NCBI GenBank assembly: GCA_016218155.1
Contig: JACREQ010000071.1
Span: 1 to 64,000, forward strand
DNA from: Bacteroidia bacterium
GTDB lineage: Bacteria; Bacteroidota; Bacteroidia; Bacteroidales; GWA2-32-17
DNA length: 64,000 bases
Reading direction: 5' to 3'
Positions 27,227-35,238 of this stretch are shown piece after piece (within the stretch, counting starts at the first letter, position 1; the number at the start of each line of letters is the position of its first letter). Both the position numbers and the translations under genes were made by a program. The notes under the pieces are model-generated. The model was not told the DNA's origin. It ran no database searches and saw nothing but the letters and a program-made list of their open reading frames with translations.

Positions 27227-27910
27227 TTATGATTTTATTAGTTTTCCATTATTCAATTTATAAATTATTTTCATTTTGTTAGCCAATTCAAAGGAATGAG
27301 TCACCAATACAAGTGCTACATTTTGTTCTTTATTAATTTTTGACAACAACTCACCTATTTGTTCAGCAGATTCCTGGTCAAGTGAACCAGTAGGCTCATC
27401 AGCAAAAATAATTTCAGGTTGATTTATCAATGCTCTTACAACAGCAGTGCGCTGACATTCTCCCCCTGAAAGTTGACCCGGATATTGTTTAATTTTATCT
27501 TGTAATCCTACAGATTTTAACAATTCTATTGCTCTTAATTTAGCAGCTTCTTTATGCTTACTATCTTTTATAATTAGAGTTGGCAAAAGAACATTCTCCA
27601 GTAAATTTAGTTGCGGTAACAAATGATGCAATTGAAAAACAAAACCAATTTTCTGATTTCGTATTTCTGCTAATTTCTTGTCATTAAATGTAGAAAGATC
27701 ATCATTATTAATCTTAATTATACCAGAAGTTGGTTTATCTAATGTTCCAAGTATATTTAATAAAGTACTTTTACCGCAACCTGAAGGTCCTACAATTGCA
27801 ACAGAATCTCCAGAATTAATTTTTAAAGAAATATTATCAAGCACCTTAATCTGCGATGAAGCAGTATTGTTTTGATAACTTTTATAGATCTTTTCTAATT
27901 CAATAATCAT
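27227..27910 (-). CDS. ABC transporter ATPase, LolD/MacB type
   Basis: The 227-residue ATPase shows Walker A GPSGCGKST (41-49), the Q-loop at about 93, signature LSGGECQR (147-154), Walker B IIFADEP (167-173) and the H-loop VTHSF. It is the energy-providing partner of the 1098-residue permease 104 bp downstream. The gap between the two holds a palindromic repeat, which may have been inserted into a once tighter operon. Confidence 0.92.
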   Translation of the reverse strand: MIIELEKIYKSYQNNTASSQIKVLDNISLKINSGDSVAIVGPSGCGKSTLLNILGTLDKPTSGIIKINNDDLSTFNDKKLAEIRNQKIGFVFQLHHLLPQLNLLENVLLPTLIIKDSKHKEAAKLRAIELLKSVGLQDKIKQYPGQLSGGECQRTAVVRALINQPEIIFADEPTGSLDQESAEQIGELLSKINKEQNVALVLVTHSFELANKMKIIYKLNNGKLIKS

Positions 27911-28223
27911 ATTTTTCTTTTTCTATATTATGCAAGCCCTACAGGCTTGAGTTCAACTTATTTTTTTTACTTACAATAATGCAAGCTCTACGAGCTTTGA
28001 CCACACATTTTATTTTTAACATAATTCAAGCCCTACAGGCTTGGGTTTAACTTATTTTTTTTACTTACTATAATGCAAGCTCTACGAGCTTGGGTAACAC
28101 ATTTTATCTTTAACATACAGCTTCTTTTTTTAATCATCAAACAATATTCAGATGCTCGTAGAGCATCCATTATTGTATCTAAAAACTCCAAACACCAATT
28201 TGATGCCTGTAGGGCATCCATAT
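27911..28223. repeat. Array of short REP-like palindromes
   Basis: Six 17 bp palindromic units occur here at 27933, 27982, 28027, 28076, 28151 and 28202. They are of the types CAAGCCCTACAGGCTTG, CAAGCTCTACGAGCTTG, GATGCTCGTAGAGCATC and GATGCCTGTAGGGCATC. All share a central CTAC or GTAG flanked by 6-7 bp arms. The first four form two copies of a 94 bp tandem unit. Two more units follow the transposase gene (28710-28726 and 28758-28774). There is no real coding frame in this stretch. Confidence 0.8.
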
Positions 28224-28694
28224 TTAGACATTATCAAAGAACTCAAATAAAAATCTATCATCGTAAACTACATCAAATTTTTTAAGTAAATCCAAATACT
28301 CCTCTCTAAATGGTCTTTTTTGATGATGCTCTTTCTGATTTAAAATGTAATTATAAACGTTTTCAACATGAGATTTACTATAAGAAAAAGCACCATAACC
28401 TTCCTGCCATTGAAATTTTCCTTTAACCAGTTTTTTATCATTAATAAAAAGTGAACTACTTCTTTTCAGATCTGATACAACATCTGAAATTGAAACTGTT
28501 GGGTTAATACTTAAAAAAACATGTACATGATCTAAATACCCATTAATTATAATAGTTTTATGTTTTTTATTTGTTAACAAATCACTCATATTACTGAACA
28601 CTTCATTTCTGATAGATTCAGTCAACAAACATTCTCTGTATTTTACAGCAAAAACAAGTTGTGTATATAACTGTGTATAAACTCCAGGTTTCAT
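28224..28694 (-). CDS. tnpA: IS200/RAYT-like Y1 transposase
   Basis: The 156-residue protein is a single-domain HUH enzyme. The metal-binding pair is His56-Val-His58 (YLDHVHVFLSI). The nucleophile is most likely Tyr116, with the Gln120 partner in YNYILNQ. WQEGYGAFSYS is the conserved strand of the IS200/IS605 TnpA family. The residues are intact, so it may be active. No tnpB gene is adjacent. Because palindromic units lie on both sides it fits the pattern of REP-associated transposases that process such units. Confidence 0.85.
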   Translation of the reverse strand: MKPGVYTQLYTQLVFAVKYRECLLTESIRNEVFSNMSDLLTNKKHKTIIINGYLDHVHVFLSINPTVSISDVVSDLKRSSSLFINDKKLVKGKFQWQEGYGAFSYSKSHVENVYNYILNQKEHHQKRPFREEYLDLLKKFDVVYDDRFLFEFFDNV

Positions 28695-28709
28695 TATTTC
28701 TTTTTTATG

Positions 28710-28774
28710 AAAGCCCTACAGGCTTTATTCCTTCTCTTTCTTTTACTTATTATTATGCAAGTCCTACGGGCTTG
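28710..28774. repeat. Two REP-like palindromes upstream of the transposase gene
   Basis: AAAGCCCTACAGGCTTT (28710-28726) and CAAGTCCTACGGGCTTG (28758-28774) belong to the same family as the six units downstream of the transposase gene. The second has a G:T-type mismatch in the arms. Confidence 0.75.
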
Positions 28775-28818
28775 AGTTATAACTTTACTTATAATAATAC
28801 TAATATATTATTTCCTGA

Positions 28819-30123
28819 TTACTTTTTAATTTTAAAGTTAATCATATTTTCATAAATTTCAACTAGTCGCTTTGTTGAAACTTTCAAATTAAACTTTTCT
28901 TCAATAGCTTTTCTACCATTAATACTCATCAGATTTAATCTAGTTTGATCAGACAAAACTTCTGCAAGTTTTTCTGCAAGGGCATCTGAAGTATTAGGTT
29001 TGTAAATTGCACCAGCCTTAGATATTTCAACAATTTCGGGGAATGCAGCCAAATCGGGTTGAACAATTGGGATACCAGATGCTAAGGACTCAAGTTGGTA
29101 TAATCCAAATGCCTCACCATTTAATACAGGAACAGATAAAACTGTAATTTTATTGAAAAATTCATCTAATACAGAAGTTCTGAAATCATCGACAAACTCA
29201 ACAAATTGCAAAACTTTATTCTTTTCTAATTTGTTTATTTGTTTTTGAATAAATTTATTATCATCAGAAGTTTTACCACCAGTTAAGATTAACTTAAGAT
29301 TAGATAATTCAGGTTGTGTTTTAATTTTAATAAAAGCATCAATAACGATTTCAAAACCGTTCTCTTCATTCATTCTTGACAAATACCCTATAGCCTGAGG
29401 ATTCTGAGCTGGCGAATGAACATTATACATTTCCGGATTAACACCTAAATGGATCACATGTAATTTTTCTTCTTCAATCTGCATATTTTTCTGCATAATG
29501 TTTTTAAAGAAATCACTTACAGCAATAAATGCATCAATATCTTTTGCTTTTTCACTCATTAACTGCCAAAGCTTGGGTTTGTAATGCTCTTGCATTGCAT
29601 TAATCCATACATCTTCATCCTGCAAAGAACAAAATACAGGAACATTTAATTCTTCTTTAATTTTAGCAGCTAATCCCATTAACAAGGCATTGGACAAATG
29701 AACAACATCTGGTTTCTCGTGATGTTTTAGATAATAAATTAGTTGATTTAATTCTTCAGTCTGAAAACCATCGGCTCCTTTAAGCATTGAAATTGTCATT
29801 TCTTCAAGACCTTCTGCACGAGTTGAACCTGATTTTTTTGCTGCATATTTTAAAATAAATGGAGAATTAAAGAATTTGTAAAGCCATTTTGGCATTTTGC
29901 GAAACAACTTAAAATTCTGTTTCAAATAAATATTTACAGCTCCATAAAAAACGGGAACTTCTGATTGATGAGCAAATTCTTCAATTGAATGGGGTAAATA
30001 TAATGGCAATGTAATGGAATCATGTCCCTGTGCTTTTAATGCTTTCGAAAATGCACTATCGCGCAGACAATTTCCGCAATAAAATGTTCCTCCAAAACCA
30101 GGTACTATATAGGTTATTTTCAT
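28819..30123 (-). CDS. Glycosyltransferase family 4 (GT-B fold)
   Basis: 434 residues. The N-terminal GT-B half opens MKITYIVPGFGGTFYCGNCLRD. The donor-side half holds AIGYLSRMNEENGFEIVIDAF, LILTGG and the GT4 signature GEAFGLYQLESLASGIPIVQPDLAAFPEIV. No membrane helix. GT4 enzymes transfer sugar from a nucleotide- or lipid-linked donor; acceptor and product are unknown here. It lies between the propeller at 30256-31362 and the transposase unit, 132 bp from the former, so it may not belong to the redox genes functionally. Confidence 0.9.
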   Translation of the reverse strand: MKITYIVPGFGGTFYCGNCLRDSAFSKALKAQGHDSITLPLYLPHSIEEFAHQSEVPVFYGAVNIYLKQNFKLFRKMPKWLYKFFNSPFILKYAAKKSGSTRAEGLEEMTISMLKGADGFQTEELNQLIYYLKHHEKPDVVHLSNALLMGLAAKIKEELNVPVFCSLQDEDVWINAMQEHYKPKLWQLMSEKAKDIDAFIAVSDFFKNIMQKNMQIEEEKLHVIHLGVNPEMYNVHSPAQNPQAIGYLSRMNEENGFEIVIDAFIKIKTQPELSNLKLILTGGKTSDDNKFIQKQINKLEKNKVLQFVEFVDDFRTSVLDEFFNKITVLSVPVLNGEAFGLYQLESLASGIPIVQPDLAAFPEIVEISKAGAIYKPNTSDALAEKLAEVLSDQTRLNLMSINGRKAIEEKFNLKVSTKRLVEIYENMINFKIKK

Positions 30124-30147
30124 TTAATTTTTCATTTTTACTTTCTT

Positions 30148-30222
30148 CACCCTGAAGCTCTCGAAGGGTGACACTTTGCCCACCGCACAATATTTCGAGT
30201 ACCTCAATATGACCCAACGCTT
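30148..30222. repeat. Palindromic intergenic repeat
   Basis: CACCCTGAAGCTCTCGAAGG and the following bases form a hairpin (arms CACCCT at 30148-30153 and AGGGTG at 30165-30170). The following words TTTCGAGTACCTCA resemble the repeats that flank the GIY-YIG gene near 50.3 and 50.7 kb. Confidence 0.5.
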
Positions 30223-30255
30223 ATTATTTTTATTATTTATCCTTTCCATAATTCA

Positions 30256-31362
30256 TTACTTCCCAAAAACATAAACTTTTCCATCATCGGCACCAACAAT
30301 TATAAAGTTATTTGTTACAGCAGGAGTGGAATAAACCGGACTCCCAATTTCATACGACCATAATTTTTTACCCGTTTTTAAATCCAAAATATAAAGTCTA
30401 CCATCACCTGATGCCACAACTACAGAGTTTTGTGTTATAACAGGCGAACCCTCAATTTTTTGAAGAGTTGGAAAATTCCACAATATTTTTCCATCTGCTT
30501 TATTCAGACAATAAACTTTTTTATCTTGGGAAGTTATAACAACATACTTATCATAAATAGATGGTGAAGAAGTAAAAGTACCGCCTCCTTCAAATTTCCA
30601 TACCTGTTTTTTTGTTGTTATATCAATACAGAAAAATTCTCCATCGTAATTACCGAAATAAGCACGATTTCCATCAATAGCAACTGACGAAGCTATATAA
30701 TTATTGATATTAATTTTTGATATTTCTTTTCCTGAGTTCACATCAATTAAATGCAAAAAACCATCACAACCGCCAAAAGCAGCCATATTCTTAGAAATAG
30801 CAGCAGATCCATTTATATAATTTTCTGATTCAAATTTCCAGACAACTTTTCCAGTAGATGAATTAACACAGTGCAAATTATAATCGTAACTTCCGGTCAA
30901 AATTCTTTTTTGCTTTTTATCTGACCCTAACACCCAATTTGATGCACCAGAAATTTGTCCGTCAGTTTTATACTTCCATTTTAATTTTCCGGTTTTCGAA
31001 TCCAAGGCATATAAATAACCTTCCAAAGACCCAACATAAATAGTATTATCAAGCAATAACGGTGCAGCTTCAATAGAGGTACCTGCTTTAAATTTCCAAT
31101 TTAGTTTACCTGCTTTTGAAATTGAATACAAATAACCATCATTGGAACCAACATAAATATTATCATTACAAAATATTGGTGCTGATTTTATTTTATCCTC
31201 AGTTTTGTATGTACATAGCAATTTGTATGATTTCAATAAAGTCACATTTGTATAACCAGTCAAGTTTTGATTTCCACGAAATGAAGACCAGCAATCCTGA
31301 GCAAATACATTTATAGAAATTGCAAGTATTATAAGAAGTAATATGTTTTTAAAAAAAATCAT
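30256..31362 (-). CDS. Secreted PQQ-like beta-propeller protein
   Basis: 368 residues with a signal peptide ending at VFAQ (residue 22), then CWSSFRGNQNLTG. Seven or eight regular blades follow, with the PQQ-repeat pattern GKLxWKFKxGxxI and GSxDGYLYxLD. This is the most regular propeller of the set, close to BamB in appearance, though BamB function is not implied. Its ATG overlaps the stop of the SfrB-like gene by 4 bp (ATGA), so its translation is coupled to that of an electron-transfer enzyme. This is a strong link between propellers and redox genes. Confidence 0.88.
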   Translation of the reverse strand: MIFFKNILLLIILAISINVFAQDCWSSFRGNQNLTGYTNVTLLKSYKLLCTYKTEDKIKSAPIFCNDNIYVGSNDGYLYSISKAGKLNWKFKAGTSIEAAPLLLDNTIYVGSLEGYLYALDSKTGKLKWKYKTDGQISGASNWVLGSDKKQKRILTGSYDYNLHCVNSSTGKVVWKFESENYINGSAAISKNMAAFGGCDGFLHLIDVNSGKEISKININNYIASSVAIDGNRAYFGNYDGEFFCIDITTKKQVWKFEGGGTFTSSPSIYDKYVVITSQDKKVYCLNKADGKILWNFPTLQKIEGSPVITQNSVVVASGDGRLYILDLKTGKKLWSYEIGSPVYSTPAVTNNFIIVGADDGKVYVFGK

Positions 31363-32885
31363 CTTTCTCCTTTATAATTAGAAATTGCACCAGTGGGACA
31401 ATTTAAGATACACTCCAACGCAGAATTTTTTATGGCCTCATCTAATGATTTGTTAAATGGAATATTAATCTGAATATCAAAACCACGTCCAACATATGAC
31501 AATCCTACAATGTCTTTATTTCTCTTTGTTATTTCAACGCATAAACCACATTTAATACATTTTTCAGACTCATAAACTAAAACCTCATGCTGAAACAATT
31601 TTCTAATACTTTTTCTTTCTCGTGATTTAAATTTTTGCTGATCTGCTTCGTATTTATCAGACAAAATTCTTAGTTTACAGCTTTCAGCTTTTCGACAATC
31701 ACATCTTAAACAGCGTGATGCTTCAGCTATTGCTACCTCATTATTAAAACCGGCAAGTTTACCATTCACGGGTTCATTCCGGTTACCCAACATTGATTCT
31801 TTAAGATATTCAGCAATCTCTGATTCATTAAGCTTTCCAAATCTTGAATTAAATTGTCTTTTTTGTTTTTTTAATGCAATTCCTGATAAATAACAATGTA
31901 CAGAATTAGCTACTGCTTTTCCATTTGCGACAACCTTAACAGCCATCTTAATTGGCTTAATTACTGAACCAGCTGCAAATACTCCAGAAATGTTTGTTGT
32001 ATAAGCATCTTCATTTATTTCCAATTGCTGAACATTAGAATTTTCACCAGTAGCAATTATTATAGCATCAAAATCATTGCTTATTTGATCAATTGTTACA
32101 AGCGAATTTAATTTAAACTCTGCACCAAATTGTTTTAAAATTTCAATCTCTGTTTCCAGAACAAGTTTAGGTAATTCTGTTTCAGATATATTTAATAATT
32201 TTCCTCCTGCACTTTCATTTTTATCAAACAAAGTACACGAATATCCATATCTTAACAAATGATAAGCAGCAGATAACCCTGCCATTCCAGTACCAATAAT
32301 TCCTACTCTGTTATTTGAAGTAAAAAGTTTTTCAGGCAAGTAATACTTACCATTCTCACTATCTTTAATTGCAACAAATTTCTTTAACTGACAAATAGAG
32401 ACAGCACCTTCAATTTGGTTTCTCCTGCATGCATTTTCGCATGGTGCTGAACAAATATAGCCAAGAATTAAGGGCAACGCTATTTCTTCTTTTACAACTT
32501 GAAGTGCTTTTAAAAATTCACCTTGAGCAATTAACCTATTCATTTTAGGAATATCCATAAAAGCAGGACAACTAATTCTGCACGGTGCTTCACAATCGCC
32601 CACATGATCACTTAAAAGCAACTCCAAAGCATCTTTCCTAAATTCAAAAACTTCTTGTGAATTACAAATTATATCCATTCCCTCCTGCACTTTCATTTCG
32701 CAAGATGGAATAAACTCTCCAGAAATATTATTCTTAACAGCACAAACCATACATGATGCATGATTAGGAACTGACTCATTAAAGCACATTGTAGGAATTT
32801 TAATTCCAGTAGTTTCTGCAGCTTTCAAAACTGAAATTCCATCTTGAACATGAATTGTAATATTATCAATTTTAAGATTTATCAT
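31359..32885 (-). CDS. SfrB/GltD-like FAD and iron-sulfur oxidoreductase subunit
   Basis: 508 cytoplasmic residues. A [2Fe-2S] domain at the N-terminus has Cys34, 45, 48 and 62. Next is the GltD-type helical Fe-S domain (Cys98, 102, 106 and Cys145, 149, 153), then an FAD Rossmann motif GIIGTGMAGLSAAYHLL (195-211). From IIIATG (275-280) the chain goes within about 20 residues to VFAAGSVI (302-309). The NAD(P)H-binding domain that normally lies between these motifs in GltD is missing. The C-terminal part adds Cys392/395/397/403 and a NuoG-like cluster (Cys443, 446, 449, with 492 and 496). It starts 1 bp after the NuoEF-like gene, so it is probably a subunit of one complex with that protein. Confidence 0.85.
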   Translation of the reverse strand: MINLKIDNITIHVQDGISVLKAAETTGIKIPTMCFNESVPNHASCMVCAVKNNISGEFIPSCEMKVQEGMDIICNSQEVFEFRKDALELLLSDHVGDCEAPCRISCPAFMDIPKMNRLIAQGEFLKALQVVKEEIALPLILGYICSAPCENACRRNQIEGAVSICQLKKFVAIKDSENGKYYLPEKLFTSNNRVGIIGTGMAGLSAAYHLLRYGYSCTLFDKNESAGGKLLNISETELPKLVLETEIEILKQFGAEFKLNSLVTIDQISNDFDAIIIATGENSNVQQLEINEDAYTTNISGVFAAGSVIKPIKMAVKVVANGKAVANSVHCYLSGIALKKQKRQFNSRFGKLNESEIAEYLKESMLGNRNEPVNGKLAGFNNEVAIAEASRCLRCDCRKAESCKLRILSDKYEADQQKFKSRERKSIRKLFQHEVLVYESEKCIKCGLCVEITKRNKDIVGLSYVGRGFDIQINIPFNKSLDEAIKNSALECILNCPTGAISNYKGER

Positions 32886-32886
32886 T

Positions 32887-35235
32887 CTACCTTGTTATTA
32901 CCGCTCCTGTCGGACAAATCTGTTTACAAATATCACACTTAATACATTTAGCAGATACAACGAAATGTAATTCATGTGGCTTTGCTTCAATTGCATCTGA
33001 CGGGCACCTTTGTGCACACATAGTACAGCCAATACAATCGGTTGTTATTTCATATCTAATAATATTTTTACATTTTCCTGTAGGGCAAGAACCATTGATA
33101 TGAGATTCGTATTCATGTCTGTAATACTGTAGTGTTGATAAAACAGGATTTGGAGCAGATTTTCCAAGTCCACATAAACTTCCTTTCTTCGTTTTTAGTG
33201 CAAGTTGTTCTAGTTTATCTAAATCTTCAGGTTTGCCTTCGCCATCGCATATTTTATTTAAAATATCAAGCATTCTTTTTGTCCCAACTCTGCAAAATGT
33301 ACATTTTCCACATGATTGATCTTGGGTAAATGAAAGAAAATACCTTGCAATATCAACCATGCAATCGGTTTCATCTAACACTACCAATCCACCAGAGCCC
33401 ATCATTGCTCCTGCATGAATCAAAGATTCATAATCAATAGTTATATCTGACATTGAAGCTGGAATGCAGCCACCAGATGGTCCGCCAATTTGAACTGCCT
33501 TAAATGTTTTACCATTTGCAATACTACCACCAATTTCTTCTACAATTTGTTTTATAGTGGTACCCATCGGAACTTCAATTAATCCGCCACGATTTACCTT
33601 TCCAGCTAAAGCAAACACCTTTGTTCCTTTGCTTTTATCTGTACCTATTTTATTGAATTCACTTGCACTATTTCTAAAAATCCATGAAACTAATGAGAAA
33701 GTTTCTGTATTATTTATCAATGTTGGCTTATCCCATAGACCACTTTCAGAAGGATAAGGTGGACGAAGTGATGGAAATCCTCTGTCACCTTCAACAGAAG
33801 CAATTAAGGCAGTTTCTTCACCACAGATAAAAGCTCCTGCACCTTGAAAAAGTTCAATATTAAATGTAAAACCAGAGTTAAAAATATTGTTTCCTAAAAC
33901 TTTATTTTCTTTACAAATTTCTAAAGCAGTTGTTATTTGTTTTACTGCAAGTTTATATTCAGCACGAATGTAAAATATACCATGAGTTGCGCCAACTGCG
34001 TATGCTGCAATTAGCATACCTTCAATAATTCTAAATGGATAAGATTCTAATAACATTCTATCCATAAATGCGCCAGGGTCTCCTTCATCTCCGTTACAAA
34101 TCACATATTTCACATCAGATTTCGCATTCCTCACAATTTCCCATTTGAGACCAGAAGGGAAACCTGCTCCTCCTCTACCTCTTAATCCACTTAACTTTAC
34201 TTCTTCAATTATTTGTTCTGAATTTAATTCATGCAAGCATTTTTTTAAGGCAACAAAACCGCCAAGTTTAACATATTCGTCGAAATCCAAAGGTTTTATA
34301 ACACCTCGATACTCTGTTGCAATATTAATTTGACTTTGCAAAAATTCAGAAACAGGAGTATCTCTTTTTTCTGAAGAATAATTATTTATTGTTACAGGAA
34401 CATCATTTACAGCAACATTCTCGATAAAATTATAAAACCGATTTTTGAATTCAGTAATAAAACTATCAGTTTTAAAATGTTTTAATAAAATTTTTCTTAC
34501 ATCTTCAGGTTGAATTTTAGTGTATATAGCTGTCTCCTCACCCTCTTTAACAATTTCCATCATTGGCACTTGATTACAGATTCCAACACACCCAACCTGC
34601 TTTACATTTACATTTATTTTATTATTGTTTAATGTTTTTTCAAGCTCATCCTTTACTTCAAAACTTCCACTTGCAACACAACAGGAACCAAGACCAATTC
34701 TTACTTCTCCTTTAATATTGGATTCAACAGCAGATTTTTTTTCCTTTTTTAGATAAGGATTATTTTTCTGACTTAAAAAATCCTGTAATATTTCAGAAAT
34801 TTTATCCGTTGTTACATGACCATAGGTTATATCATCAATCTGAACAACCGGAGCAATGGTGCAACAGCCAAGACAAGCAACTTTAGATACTGTAAACAAT
34901 CCTTGAGCGTCAGTATCTGTTTGGTCATTTAATTTTAATTCTCTTCTAAATGCATCATAAACAAGCATTGCACCTTTTACATGACAAGCTGTACCAACAC
35001 AAACATTTATTATATGTTTTCCGACCTGTTGATGTCTAAATTGAGAATAAAAAGTTGAAACACTTTTAATTCTTGCTGAAGAAATATCCGTTGTTTCACA
35101 GACTCTTTGAAGTGCTTCTTCTGGTAAATAATTAAATTCTGTTTGAATTGCCTGCAAAATAGGAATAACATTGTTCACCGCAGTACCTTTATCAGCAACA
35201 ATTCTATCAACAGTATTTAATATTTCTTTATTCAT
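32887..35235 (-). CDS. NuoE-NuoF fusion, HydB/BfuBC-like NADH-oxidising subunit
   Basis: 782 cytoplasmic residues in four parts. (1) NuoE-like, 1-155, with [2Fe-2S] ligands Cys79, 84, 121 and 125. (2) Thioredoxin-like ferredoxin, 177-252, with Cys185/186, 216 and 220. (3) NuoF core, about 310-705: NADH site GRGGAGFPSG (353-362), FMN site NGDEGDPGAF (381-390), GAGAFICGEETA and an N3 [4Fe-4S] cluster (Cys642, 645, 648, 688). (4) Two C-terminal [4Fe-4S] clusters (Cys734/737/740/744 and 764/767/770/774). Every expected ligand is present. It would take electrons from NADH (or give them) through FMN. The domain set matches HydB and the electron-bifurcating BfuBC type, but bifurcation cannot be proven from sequence. 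No H-cluster hydrogenase gene is nearby. Confidence 0.92.
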   Translation of the reverse strand: MNKEILNTVDRIVADKGTAVNNVIPILQAIQTEFNYLPEEALQRVCETTDISSARIKSVSTFYSQFRHQQVGKHIINVCVGTACHVKGAMLVYDAFRRELKLNDQTDTDAQGLFTVSKVACLGCCTIAPVVQIDDITYGHVTTDKISEILQDFLSQKNNPYLKKEKKSAVESNIKGEVRIGLGSCCVASGSFEVKDELEKTLNNNKINVNVKQVGCVGICNQVPMMEIVKEGEETAIYTKIQPEDVRKILLKHFKTDSFITEFKNRFYNFIENVAVNDVPVTINNYSSEKRDTPVSEFLQSQINIATEYRGVIKPLDFDEYVKLGGFVALKKCLHELNSEQIIEEVKLSGLRGRGGAGFPSGLKWEIVRNAKSDVKYVICNGDEGDPGAFMDRMLLESYPFRIIEGMLIAAYAVGATHGIFYIRAEYKLAVKQITTALEICKENKVLGNNIFNSGFTFNIELFQGAGAFICGEETALIASVEGDRGFPSLRPPYPSESGLWDKPTLINNTETFSLVSWIFRNSASEFNKIGTDKSKGTKVFALAGKVNRGGLIEVPMGTTIKQIVEEIGGSIANGKTFKAVQIGGPSGGCIPASMSDITIDYESLIHAGAMMGSGGLVVLDETDCMVDIARYFLSFTQDQSCGKCTFCRVGTKRMLDILNKICDGEGKPEDLDKLEQLALKTKKGSLCGLGKSAPNPVLSTLQYYRHEYESHINGSCPTGKCKNIIRYEITTDCIGCTMCAQRCPSDAIEAKPHELHFVVSAKCIKCDICKQICPTGAVITR

Positions 35236-35238
35236 TGT

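Noticed and set aside
28033-28221. 62-codon minus-strand ORF in the palindrome array
   Set aside because: It is only the translation of the repeats (MDALQAS... / MDALRAS...); no start context and no family.
27933-28774. Regular repeats that could be taken for a CRISPR array
   Set aside because: Units are only 17 bp, palindromic, unevenly spaced, with spacers that themselves repeat, and no cas genes are present.
32887-35235. Reading the NuoEF fusion as part of an [FeFe]-hydrogenase
   Set aside because: No H-cluster motif (TSCCPxW-type) or hydrogenase large subunit is found in the window.
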